Assembly: GCA_028023455.1 (NCBI GenBank)
Contig: JAQFVV010000036.1
Coordinates: forward strand, 4,339,576-4,403,575
Length of the DNA: 64,000 nt
Source: Epiperipatus broadwayi
Lineage: Eukaryota; Onychophora; Udeonychophora; Euonychophora; Peripatidae
Direction of reading: 5' to 3'
Below, piece by piece: positions 1-10,075 of the stretch. The position numbers were made by a program, and so were the translations under genes. The notes under the pieces were generated by a model. That model ran no database searches. It was given only the letters and a program-made list of their open reading frames with translations, and was not told the DNA's origin. Position 1 is the first letter of the stretch; the number at the start of each line of letters is the position of its first letter.

Positions 1-171
1 AATTAATTACAATTATGTATTAATTGTTTTCATAAAATTCATTATTTTTTTGTAAAAATGTACGACGTTTATTTATATGTTTAATTTCACATGCAGCTTA
101 TTTGTCTAAATTGTTTTATTCCATATTTACAATTCACCCCATTTATTATTACTAATAAATCTTTATAACAA

Positions 172-278
172 TTTTTTTTCATATGTCATAGCATCGGCCG
201 GGACGCGAACCCACAACCGTCTGCAATCAACTACTCGCTTGCAAGGCGGCTGCGATGACCTCTCGGCTAACAATGCTT
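172..278 (-). mobile_element. SINE-A copy, tRNA-derived
   Basis: Minus-strand copy of a ~100-bp tRNA-like repeat. The A box reads TTAGCCGAGAGGTCA, the anticodon-arm region holds CTTGCAAG, and the B box is GGGTTCGCGTCCCGG. It ends in the family tail GATGCTATGACATATG followed by an A-run (T-run at 172-179 on the plus strand). No clear target duplication was found here. Confidence 0.8.
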
Positions 279-1027
279 CCTTTAGCTTTTTCTTTAATTA
301 ATTTAGTCCTAAGTATTGATATGTTCCCATTACATTTTATAAATCATTTGATTAATGTGTAATTAATATTTAATTTATTCAATGTTATAGCATGTAATAT
401 TAGTTCATTAGTATTTCCTGGATAATTAACTGATTATTTGTTATCAAAATGAATTAATTGTTATTAAATATTGAAAATGATGTGATTATTATACTTAATA
501 AAATGAATGTTGTAAATATTTTATAAACTCAATTAATTTATAAAATATTATTTTGTACATTGATTTAATAGAAAAATTGCGATTTTGAAATTTCTTGTAT
601 TTCATATATATAAGTTTAAGTTTGATGTCTGTATACATTCCACAATATATGTAATATTCAAATCAATATATATCAAAATATAGTAATATAATAATATAAT
701 ATAATTTATGTGAATTTTACTGTATTTTGATATATATATAATAAGAACTAATTTATTGTTTGAGAAGGGAGGTGCATTTATTTTATATTAAATGTTGCAA
801 ATAAAATTATTAGAAAGAATTTCTCAATTGCAAATATATTTGCATTATTTTTATAAATAACAAGAATAAGATTCTTCAAAATTTAGTTGGCTAATTAAAA
901 ATGTGCTTTGAAATTGTTACATTTCATATTTTTAAATTTCATGAAATTAAATATTTGAGTGGATAGTGATAAGTTATCCTGTATCAATAATTTGAGTTCC
1001 TTGAAAAAAGTGTTATTTAAATATAAA
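279..1027. other. AT-rich stretch, nothing recognised
   Basis: Very AT-rich with many TATA/ATAT runs. No coding pattern, tRNA-like block or long inverted repeat was recognised. Confidence 0.5.
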
Positions 1028-1990
1028 TATCATCATCATTATCAACCATTATCAATCCACTGCAGAATGAAGGTCTCTCCAAATTTAATCCATCTTCTCC
1101 GATCTTTAGCTTTTCTTCTCCACATCATCCCTGCACACTTTCTTATTTCATCTATCCATCTCACATGTTGTCTCTTTCTGGGTCTTTTACAATCTCTTGG
1201 AATCCAGTTTTAAATTTCAATTGTCCATCCATTATCATCTCTTCTCGCAATATGTCCAGCCCAACTCCACTTCAATCTTTTAATTTTTTTCAATGAGGTC
1301 AGTAACAACTGTTTGTTCTCTTACCCAGACATTGTATTTTTGATCTCTTCTTGTTACTCCCAACATACATCTATCCATACTTCTTTGAGTGGTCTGAAGT
1401 CTCTGTATTCCTTTTCTATTAAGTGTCAAAGTTTCAGATCCATAAGTAAAAACTGGTAAAACACATTTGTTAAAAACCTTCCTTTTCAAACACATAGGCA
1501 TATTTCCTTTTAGTATCAAGTTATTTCTACCAAAAGCACTCCAACCAAGTTTAATTCTATGATTAATTTCCTCCATTATGTTTCCATCTGTATTAATAAT
1601 CTGACCAAGGTATTTGTAGTTGTTAACTTCTTCTAATTCATCATAATCAATCTTTATTTTCATATTTTGAGCAAATCGATTAAACAGTACTTTAGTCTTT
1701 TTAACATGTATTTTTAGTCCTACTTTTATCTGATAACTCCTGCAACATTTCCTGAAGTTCTGAAGCATTATTTGCAAAAACAACTACATTATCTGCGAAA
1801 TCTAAATGATTTAAATAATCTCCATTTATTTTCACTCCTTTAGTTTCCCATTTTAATCCACAAAATACTTCTTGCAGCACTGCTGTAAAAAGTTTTGGAG
1901 ATATGGAGTCACCTTGTCTTACACCTTTCACAATGTTGACTTTCCCAGTATCATTATGTAATCTAATTGTTGCTCCATCAAGAGCGATCC
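1028..1990 (-). pseudogene. 5'-truncated RTE-like LINE, reverse transcriptase C-terminal half
   Basis: Two overlapping frames on the minus strand read as the C-terminal half of a non-LTR reverse transcriptase. The upstream frame has KGVRQGDSISPKLFTAVLQE, then the catalytic motif as FADN instead of FADD. The downstream frame has YLGQIINTDGN, the LKRKVFNKCVLPVFTYGSET block and TQRSMDRCMLGVTRRDQ, all typical of RTE-type elements. A frameshift near 1700-1780 separates the two frames. The endonuclease and fingers are missing, so the copy is 5'-truncated near 1990. On the plus strand it begins with ATCATCATCATT, i.e. a short (ATG)n-type 3' tail, which RTE elements usually have in place of poly(A). 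Dead copy; the clade is inferred from motif style. Confidence 0.85.
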
Positions 1991-2244
1991 TTTATATGAA
2001 AAGAGTTTGTTAAGATTATTTATATGCCACATGAATTATATAGTGATAAATGGACAAGATTTAATTCATTTCAAAATTGTGATTTATTAACTTAAATGTG
2101 GTAGTCAAATATCATGATAAGGTAAAAAAATATATCCTTTTTTTAATGTTTAAAGAAACTGAGAACAGTTTAAGATTATACTCTTTCTTTTTGATAAATA
2201 ATATAAAAAATATAACACTAATAAAAAATGTTTACTTTGTTTTC

Positions 2245-2574
2245 TTTACATAAGACTTGTTAATTAAACTGAGAGACTGCAAAACTCTCAAGCTTATGAC
2301 TATTAACATCCAATCAGATAGCAAGCACTGAGACAGCGAATTTGACAAGAAAAGGGTTACTTGTCTTTAGACTGGCTTGGATATATAGAAAGACAAGTAA
2401 AAAAGAGGGTGGAGGAACCACCCTTTTCTTGTCAAATTCTCTGTCTCAGTGCTTGCGATCTGATTGGATGTTAATAGTAATAAGCGCTTGAGAGTTTTGC
2501 AGTCTCTCAGTTTAATTTCAATACCGTCTGCGCTTTATAAAATAAATATTATTTACATAAGACTTGTTAATTAA
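2245..2574. mobile_element. Fold-back element FB1 with 23-bp flanking direct repeats
   Basis: Two arms of ~92 bp (2266-2357 and 2420-2513) are nearly perfect inverted copies. The loop between them holds a second hairpin: TTACTTGTCTTT at 2357-2368 pairs with AAAGACAAGTAA at 2389-2400. Direct repeats of 23 bp at 2245-2267 and 2552-2574 are identical. Between the right arm and the right direct repeat lies a ~38-bp extra segment containing ACCGTCTGCGC. No ORF. Cut-and-paste MITEs normally leave much shorter duplications, so the mechanism is open. A diverged half-copy is at 6408-6550. Confidence 0.8.
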
Positions 2575-3108
2575 CAAATATAATTTAATTAGTAATTGTC
2601 CTCTTCCTTAGATTTTATTAATATAAAGTGAATAAGTAAGGTTCTATATAACCAAGTCGCTTCTCATATTAAACATTGATCTAGGAAATAAGAATTAATT
2701 ATGATATCAAGTTTATATAAAATGATGGATGTTAAGGTTGGTTATTATAAACAATTACTTATAAAAGGTACTAAGAATGCTATATTACATATTTATAATT
2801 ATTCCACCAATCTGATGTGATGTAATGTGATGTAGTATAGCTTCTTCTTAAACGAAGTCAAGAATCTCTCAGCAATTATACCAAGAAAAATTTGTTAGCT
2901 ACTTAATTTTACATTTTTATTAGCCATAAATATGATTTATTGAAATAATTCACTTGGTAGTATGCAACTTATGATATTTACAATTTTTAATATATAATTG
3001 CATTTACAAGCAAAAAGCGTTATTAAATATTTAAGAGCTTAAATACTTGTTTATCCTAACAATGATAAGTTAATGTGTGAAGTGTTGAATGAAAGAAACA
3101 AATATCTA
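2575..3108. other. Nothing recognised
   Basis: AT-rich, short simple stretches only. No coding or repeat signature was recognised. Confidence 0.5.
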
Positions 3109-3190
3109 CAGTTAAAATAGGCAAAACTCTCTCCATACATTATGAACACGCATGGGAGATCGTGATCATGTGATGGTTTTAGGTTAAATA
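3109..3190 (+). mobile_element. Probable terminal fragment of an HH-2 element
   Basis: The motif TTAAAATAGGCAAAACTCTC matches the outer end of the HH-2 family (left end at 36311, reverse-complemented right end near 12980). Only about 30 bp are clearly alike, so this is a weak call. Confidence 0.35.
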
Positions 3191-3759
3191 TCTACAGCTT
3201 CATTTTCCACTTTCTTTTTTACCCTTATCATCATCTTACCATTTTAATCATTCTGTAGTCAATCAATCCATAATTAGTAAAACACACATACACATATATG
3301 ATTGTCTGAATATGTATAATAATTGTACTTAACTTGTAGTTTTATGTTGGATTATTTTATTATTTAATGAAATTATTACATGATTTTATACTTTACTTTA
3401 TATTTTTTTAAATAAATTATACTGTTGGTATTAATACACAAGTTATTATAAAATATGACACATCCTCAAATAATATAGTTCATTTCTCTTTTCTGCGGGA
3501 CTTGATTTGACCAGTATACTTAGCCCATAAGTTTAACTAGCTTTATGAATACTGAATTGAAAGTAACACCACAATCAATTACACTATTCTGTCAAAGGCA
3601 AAATATTTTTAGCATTTTGTTGTGTTTACTAAAAAAAAGATATTTATTAGGCAAAAAGTGTATACAAATTTGAAATAAATGCTTTATAGTCCAACTAAAT
3701 GTTACAAAGTTTGTCATAAAAGAACAGACAAATAAAATGGTATATAAAGTATAAAAGGA
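3191..3759. other. Nothing recognised
   Basis: AT-rich sequence without recognised genes or repeats. Confidence 0.5.
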
Positions 3760-3929
3760 CTTGAAGTCAACATGAGGATAACAGCAATATTAGCATCAGC
3801 ATGAGGTTTGGGCATTCTATCATCAGATTTCCAATGACTTGGATGGCTGAAGTGTTTGATGTTGGAGTAGATTGAAGCCTATCCATTAAAGTATAAAGAT
3901 TTGCTATTTTAATATAATGAGCACTGATT

Positions 3930-3960
<31 letters not shown>

Positions 3961-4135
3961 TGGAGATGATAATCTGGACCAACTGATGAGTGCTGGTTCA
4001 GCACAAAATTCCTATATTGGTGATTATTTATCTTTTCTACATGTGTGTGCTCATGTGTAACCGTAGTATGAGATAGTGTGGATAGTTGAAAGTACTTGAA
4101 AGTCTAAGTTCAGATCCACTATATTTATAAAAGGT
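3760..4135 (+). mobile_element. HH-1 element copy A (hammerhead-bearing repeat)
   Basis: Dispersed repeat shared with copies at 7288, 22032 (minus), 35211 and 57552. Landmarks in order: TCAACATGAGG near the 5' side, ATCATCAGATTT, GAAGCCTATCCATTAAAGTA, a TA/TG microsatellite, the ribozyme block, GTGATTATTTATCTTTT, GAGATAGTGTGGATAGTTGA, and the 3' block AGTCTAAGTTCAGATCC. No ORF. The 3' block resembles a pol III B box (GTTCAAATCC in other copies), but its position near the 3' end argues against a standard tRNA-type promoter. Confidence 0.8.
3964..4033 (+). ncRNA. Type I hammerhead ribozyme, one core base changed (HH-1 copy A)
   Basis: Read as RNA, the 5' strand of stem I is AGAU-G-AUAAUC-UGG-ACCAA (3964-3982). 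It is followed by the invariant CUGAUGA (3983-3989), stem II GUGCUG/CAGCAC closed by a G-C pair (3990-4004), AAAA in place of GAAA (4005-4008), an 8-nt stem III hairpin ending in the cleavage triplet AUA (4014-4016), and the 3' strand UUGGU-GAUUAU-UU-AUCU (4017-4033). Stem I pairs in three blocks (ACCAA/UUGGU, AUAAUC/GAUUAU, AGAU/AUCU). The G12-to-A change should abolish cleavage; it is what CpG decay of CAC-GAAA would give. Confidence 0.75.
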
Positions 4136-5024
4136 ACATTGTGTAAATATATAGCAAAAGCATACAAAGTAAAAAAAATAGAAAAGAACTTCCTACATCT
4201 AATGGGATTGGAAGAGAAGGCAGGATCCATATAGCATCAGCAAAAAACTAGTGGTGCAAGTGCTCTGTCTCTATTTAATAATTCTTAAAATTTTATTATA
4301 AAACAATGATGCAATTTTCTGGATGTAGGATTAAAGAAAATATGGCATCTTAAGTTCCAAATGGTAAACATAATAAAGTAGTATCTCTAATTGAAAGGAA
4401 AAAGCTTGTTTTATGCCATCAATGAGAGTGTCCGTAGAGAAAGTTTATACTTTAGTAACTGGATCAATGCTTTTTCTATAGTTAAGAACATGACACCAAA
4501 CAGAAAATGTGCAATTGTTTTTTTTTTTCAATGAAAACAAAGAGAACAAAGGTGTCAATGTTAGCATGCATTATTTTCTGTGATAAAAATCACTAGTAAG
4601 TAGGATACGTAAATTGATTTCCATAAAAAAATTAATTTTAGTTTCAGATACCAGAATTTGAATTTTTTATTATCTGTTTATTGGTAAAAGTAAGGGAATA
4701 TTGGGGAAGGTTGAGGTTGACTTGCACTAGGAGTCATGCTTTGAACATTATGTTTTCACTATTAAAAAAGCAAAAGGTAAAGATTTATCTAGTTTTATGA
4801 TATAATAGTACTACCATTTAATAACCTACATGATTAAAGCATCATTTAAAATTCAGGCCAATAAAAACTGGAGAATTAAAAAATACAATTTGAAGGATTG
4901 TGTTCTATGTTAAGTCATCTGGTATTTCTAACAGTTAACATATTTAGAAAAATATAAATTACAATTTAAAAACAACAATTAAACATTAAGGGTGGATGGT
5001 AAGTGAATGGATTTGTGGTAATGT

Positions 5025-5030
<6 letters not shown>
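4136..5030. other. Unassigned, slightly less AT-rich patches
   Basis: 4190-4500 and 4680-4760 are somewhat richer in G than the surroundings but show no coherent reading frame. Possibly old repeat debris. Confidence 0.4.

Positions 5031-5096
<66 letters not shown>
5031..5096. repeat. (TA)n microsatellite
   Basis: Uninterrupted alternating TA over about 65 bp. Confidence 0.98.
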
Positions 5097-5099
<3 letters not shown>

Positions 5100-5804
5100 G
5101 TAGTTTTTGTAGTTCTTTACACTTGAGAAGTCTGCTTGTAGCAGTGAAACCTTTGGTAGTGTTTTAATTTTATTTTTATGCTGGTCTGGTTGAATTTTGG
5201 ATTTGGGGTAATTATATATATATATAAAAGCTATTTTGCGACTTATTTGATTAAAAGAGGTATTTACTGAGGAGGCGTAATATCCTCTATTTGTTATTCC
5301 AATCCATCTTTGTCTTTAAAGCATATCATGGACAATAATTCATATTTTATATAAGCATTAATTACAATATGCATTGGTTACAGTTTTGTAGGTGTACAAT
5401 ACTTTTTTAACACACTCAAACATAAAGAAAAAATTAAAAAAGCTTGTTTAAAGCTTATTAGCACGCTTTTAATTCTATATATATATATAATGAATATAAT
5501 GAAAATAAAATATTATAAAAAGTAGTATAATCCACAGAAGTACTTTCAATTTTTCTTCAACTGTCATTTCAATTTTAATAGAGTTGAAGCAAATGACAGT
5601 TGAAGAGTATGCGATTAATTGAAATTACTTATGATATATTATTAGCGTAATATTCATTATTATTTTATTACAATATTTATTACACAACTAACATTTTATT
5701 TTATTTATATATAAAGCTATGTTTAATTTAATAATGCTTATATATATATATGTGTGTGTGTATCGTCAATAGCTAAGTGATTTCTAAATATAAGACCCTA
5801 TTGA
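5097..5804. other. AT-rich stretch with a 15-bp inverted repeat
   Basis: CTTCAACTGTCATTT (5555-5569) is repeated inverted at 5591-5605, giving a small hairpin. The surrounding 60 bp (AAGTACTTTCA...) is loosely similar to 29200-29280, so this may be an old repeat family. Nothing else recognised. Confidence 0.5.
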
Positions 5805-5905
5805 CAAGCATTGGTGGTCGAGAGGTCAATGACAGCTGCTTTACAAGCAGTTGTCCTGGGTTAGCGGGTTCGCTTCCCAGCTGATGCTATGACACATAAG
5901 GAAAT
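5805..5905 (+). mobile_element. SINE-A copy, second subfamily
   Basis: tRNA-like: A box region TGGTCGAGAGGTCA, anticodon arm GCTGC-TTTACAA-GCAGT (a perfect 7-nt loop, anticodon reading TAC), B box GGGTTCGCTTCCC, tail GATGCTATGACACAT. The first and last seven bases can pair like an acceptor stem. Short flanking repeat ATATAAGAC on both sides. This subfamily differs from the CTTGCAAG type in the anticodon and variable arms; its partner is at 47664. Confidence 0.85.
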
Positions 5906-7287
5906 ATATATATATATAAGACACCAGTGATAACGGGAATAGCTTAATAAGTCATATAATCTTCAGGTAATTTATGGTTTATTACCTCACATGAGAATGT
6001 TACTTTGAATTATTGTGAAAATTATTATTTAGCTACTTTCAAAGAAAGTTATCAGTTACCTGGTGGATTGAGTTTATTTAAACTTTTAGAAAGATAAAAA
6101 TATCAATATGGTACAATTATTTGTCAGTATTATTTGGGAATATTAAGATCTCAGATCGGTAGAAGAGAAACTGATATTTTATTATGAAATTTGTGTTGAC
6201 AGAAGATTGTAGACTATATGATTTATCAGGCTTTGGCGATTGTCATATAGTATAAATGTTTTTTTAAAGAATAAGATAGTTATGAATTATAAATTGAGAA
6301 TGCATGTTTACATAAATATTTAACAAAAGAGTTCACTCATTTACATTCACTCATTAAATAAAAACAGTAAAAAGCTAACTGTACAATATATATATTAAAA
6401 AATGCAATGAAAAGGTGGAACCATCTTTTTCTTAAAGAATCTTTGTCTATGTTGCAACTTGAGAGCTCCTTACATAGTCATCATTATATCTGATTGGCTG
6501 TCATATAAGCATTCGAAAATGCGCATGCGAGAAGGTTTCAGCCTTTCACAACAAAGTAACAAACTTTAATATTCTCATGTCATTGATGTATCAATCAGAC
6601 ATGGTCTTGATGATAATCTTTTTGTATAATACCTTTGTTCTCCTATCTCATTATTGGCAAATATGCTCTTCCTACTTGTTTTGATGTTTTTTTAAAGTCA
6701 TTATTCATTTTAGAATATGTAGAGTGACTTTTACTTGCAGTTATGTATTTTAGATTTTTAGATAAACTCTTCCCATGAACTGGATGTTTTCCCATACAAA
6801 TACATTTTTTTTAGTCTTTTTTCCTTCACTTTCTTTTTACTGCTTATGATATTTTAGGATTTTTTTATTTTAATTTTATAAATCTAGCATTTTGCTTAAA
6901 AGTTATTTTATTATATAAAATGCTATACCATGTAAAATTTTTGGGGAGAAAATAATGAAATAAATGTATAAGCTTTCAATATAATAAATATCAATGTTAT
7001 AAGTAAACAAGATCCCATCTAAACTGTAATTACAGAAACTTAAATTTAGTTAACCCATTCTGAATGGAAAAAGAAAACTGTTTGTACATAGTTAAATGTA
7101 ATAAATTTAGAAATTTTAATGGGTTTTCCATTTTGTTTATAATATATATAGATACTATGCATATCCTAAAATACTTCATTCAAGCTGAAAATGACTCCAT
7201 AAAAAAGTCCCACATTAATCTATAAGCGCATATATTATATTGTTTGTACAGGTATATATAAAGCCTGCATATTAGATATTAAATAGT
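5906..7287. other. Mostly featureless AT-rich DNA around a small repeat
   Basis: Apart from the FB1-related block at 6408-6550, nothing was recognised on either strand. Confidence 0.5.
6408..6550 (+). repeat. Diverged half of FB1 with CCAAT and NRF1-like motifs
   Basis: Aligns with the right arm of FB1: GGAACCATCTTTTTCTT, then TCTGATTGG, then a final ...TTTCAGCCTTTCA against TTTTGCAGTCTCTCA. It contains an inverted CCAAT box (ATTGG, 6493-6497) and TGCGCATGCGA at 6520-6530, a near match to the NRF1 consensus YGCGCATGCGCR. Whether it acts as a promoter is unknown. Confidence 0.45.
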
Positions 7288-7715
7288 AGCTTGAATGTTG
7301 CCCAGCCCTCCTATATGTACTTAAATGGATTATGTCCTTTACATGAGGGTCAGAGTGACTTATGGTAAAACCTGGGTGTGACGAGAATGTCAGCATCAGT
7401 GTGGGCTTTGAGATTCCATCATCAGATTTTCAATAGGATGGACGGTTGAGGAGTTGGAGGGTAGAATGGATTGAAGCCTGTCCATTAAAGTATGAAGCTT
7501 GGCTATCTTAATATAAATCTGAACACTTATTGCATATATGTGTAGAGATAACAATCTGGACCAACCAATGGGTGCTGGCCCAGCACAAAATACTTATATT
7601 GGTGATTATTTATCTTTTAGACATATATGTGGTCAAGTGTATCAGTGATATGAGATAGCGTGGAGAGTTGAGGGGTGTATGAAGGTCTGAGCTCAAAATA
7701 CCCTATATATTACAT
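7288..7715 (+). mobile_element. HH-1 element copy B
   Basis: The longest copy at its 5' side. It shares AATGGATTATGTCCT...TACATGAGG with the reverse complement of the 22.0-22.4 kb copy, so the full family is about 430-480 bp. It then has GTCAGAGTGACTTATGG, ATTCCATCATCAGATTTTCA, CCTGTCCATTAAAGTATGA, the ribozyme region and the 3' block GTCTGAGCTCAAAATACCC. An extra tail-like sequence (TATATAAAGCCTGCATATTAG) precedes it at 7252. Confidence 0.8.
7546..7615 (+). ncRNA. Decayed hammerhead ribozyme (HH-1 copy B)
   Basis: Stem I is preserved (ACCAA/UUGGU and AUC/GAU with the outer AGAU/AUCU), and so are stem II GUGCUGG...CCAGCAC and the 8-nt stem III interval. The core CUGAUGA reads CCAAUGG and GAAA reads AAAA, so this copy should be inactive. 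Confidence 0.65.
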
Positions 7716-7737
7716 TGTTTGTATATGCATGTATACA

Positions 7738-7936
7738 TAAATTTATAAATAAATATTAGAAAATACAGTACTTAAAAGTTTATAAAAATATATCTATAAT
7801 TGTCACTTAGAAACACTTCTAAGTGACGGATATACATATATTTTTATAAACTTTTAAGAATTTTATTTTCTAATATTTATTTATAAATTTACGAATATTA
7901 TTTTGAAGAAATACAGACATCGATTTGTAATATTAT
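7738..7936. mobile_element. Fold-back element FB2, near-perfect hairpin
   Basis: Arms 7740-7812 and 7818-7890 are inverted copies over ~73 bp with a loop of only about 5-7 nt centred on 7815. Downstream, GAAGAAATACAGACATCGA plus a TAATATTA-type end is also found just after FB5 (19696-19730), so FB2 and FB5 belong to one family with a conserved 3' tail. No ORF. Confidence 0.75.
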
Positions 7937-8379
7937 ATATATATAGCCTGTATGTTAGATAATTAATTTGAAAAACATTCTTTACAATCCTAAATCTTTG
8001 AATTTATATATAAGTTTGTGCAATATAATACTTTGAGACGATTATTTATTCCTTAAGCAAAAATTTTCGATTTGTAAGGCATGTTATGAGACAAATAATA
8101 CTTGTTTTAAAATGATTTCAGAAATTATTTATATTACTGAGTTAATAAATCATTTTGATTTTATCTTTAATTTTTTTAGATTGTGTTTGAAATTTTTTTA
8201 ATTTTCTATACACAGTATTTAAAATAATGATTTGCACAGACGTGATATAAAAAAATGTAGAATTTTCACATGAATGAATTTACTTGTTAGAATAGTATAA
8301 AAGTTTTGATTAGAATTGGATACTATTTCATTTTTCACTTAAATATTTATCTTGCAAAAAATACTCGTAATAAGAAACA
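7937..8379. other. Nothing recognised
   Basis: AT-rich; no supported feature. Confidence 0.5.
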
Positions 8380-8499
8380 GACTACAAATTTCGGTGCTTT
8401 CTTATTTTCTGTCCTGCCACTGCTAGAGACGTCATTTCTGCAAAAATTGCAGAAAATATTCAGAGTAGGGGGCCAAAAAGCAGACGACGCAACTTCTGG

Positions 8500-8513
8500 C
8501 CACTAGATGGCGC
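8500..8513 (+). promoter_or_regulatory. Perfect match to the CTCF core consensus
   Basis: CCACTAGATGGCGC fits the CTCF core CCASYAGRKGGCRS at every position. It sits in an unusually GC-rich island for this window (about 8390-8570) that also holds a small hairpin around TTTCTGCAAAAATTGCAGAAA. CTCF recognises this core across bilaterians. Occupancy cannot be judged from sequence, and such motifs are also spread by transposons. Confidence 0.45.
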
Positions 8514-8570
8514 TGTTCACCATGCGTATGCACAGCCAAATTTCATATCACATGGTTTAGCCGTTGTTAA

Positions 8571-9884
8571 TTTACCCAAACTTTAACTTACCAAATATTA
8601 AGTCGAATAAGATACTGAGAAAAATATAAAAAAAATATGCTGTCTTAATGTCAACAACATTACAAAACAAAATTATACAATGTTTATAATATTCCAAAAA
8701 AAATATTTTTTTACAAAAAAAATAAATAAATAACTTCAGCTACAAGCATTTACGTTTTAAATTCTTAGCTTATGCAATCTAGACAAAATAATAATATTTA
8801 AAATACTAAGTTCATGGAGTTTACGAGATCTTTTTATGATGTTTCTAAGATTTTTGTTATTCTCATGAAATAATGTAGTATATCTACTTAAAAACTGGAC
8901 ATAATAATATAGTACAATAATGTCCTTTCCTATTAGGCTTAGTATGTATATTTTAAATATTAACCATGATAAAAGTTTTTTTTTATCAAGATGTAATATG
9001 GGCAAGCATATATAGACAATCTATAGAGCTTCTAAAGACATCTAACGGCACTGAAACTTCTTATCCATGTAGGAAAAAAATATGTGTATATGACACAATA
9101 AACATGAAATATTTATCAGCTTAGCCCATATACTTTTAATCTTATTTTTTCTATGGGTAGGTACAACAGGTTTAGGTGTACTGGACCCAGAATAAAGGAG
9201 AATGTTGAAATGAAGAGTGAAAAATTATTAATATTTTACTTTTATGTTCAAATTTTAATCTTGTCAATAAATAAGGAGGCCGATTAAATGATTTTTTTAG
9301 GTAATGTTAAAAAATAGTGAATAAAATAGGAATTGTATAAATATATTTTTTTTCATGTTGTTTTTACTAAATTTTTTAACATATTTGCAGAATTAATCAA
9401 GTGATGTTCTGCCTAAACATTATGAATTATTTAGGCATAGATTGATAAAAGATCGTTTATATTGTTGCACCAGAACTTCCTTCACAAATATTTACCCTAT
9501 ACATGTGTTACACTGTCATAAATCAACAAATGTTATTAGTCAGCTTCAATTTTTAAGGAATTCTGTTACTTTTGTATTATGTGCTGTAAACTGTATATTA
9601 CTTATTCAAAAAAAGTCATTACTGTCTTCTAATACTATTTATGAAGTAAATTATTATTATTAGGCTAATTATGTTGTAAGGGTCAATTGCAACATACATA
9701 AATGTTCATGTACATGCTTACTTGCAAGTCACTACACTCTAATAAACAACTTAACATATAAATGATTGAGTCATTATAATACAAAAAAAATAACTTACAC
9801 ATATGTTAGTAATGTCAATTCAAAAACATTAGCTTTAAATTAAAAATAAAAATATTTCCCTAACTAGACATAACAATTAAAGAT
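8571..9884. other. Nothing recognised
   Basis: AT-rich. Short frames here (for example 9442-9663 +, 8757-9005 -) have the composition expected of translated AT-rich DNA and no known motif. Confidence 0.5.

Positions 9885-10075
<191 letters not shown>

Noticed and set aside
2245-2574. Hammerhead ribozyme in FB1, FB8 or FB10
   Set aside because: No CUGANGA and GAAA pair with suitable spacing was found on either strand of these hairpins.
5805-5905. A functional tRNA-Val-like gene
   Set aside because: The fold is tRNA-like, but the same sequence recurs with a shared tail, A-run and target duplications, so it is a SINE head.
7231-7723. 18-bp target duplication around HH-1 copy B (TATATTATATTGTTTGTA)
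   Set aside because: Similar text follows the 3' block in other HH-1 copies, so it is more likely part of the family tail than a duplication.
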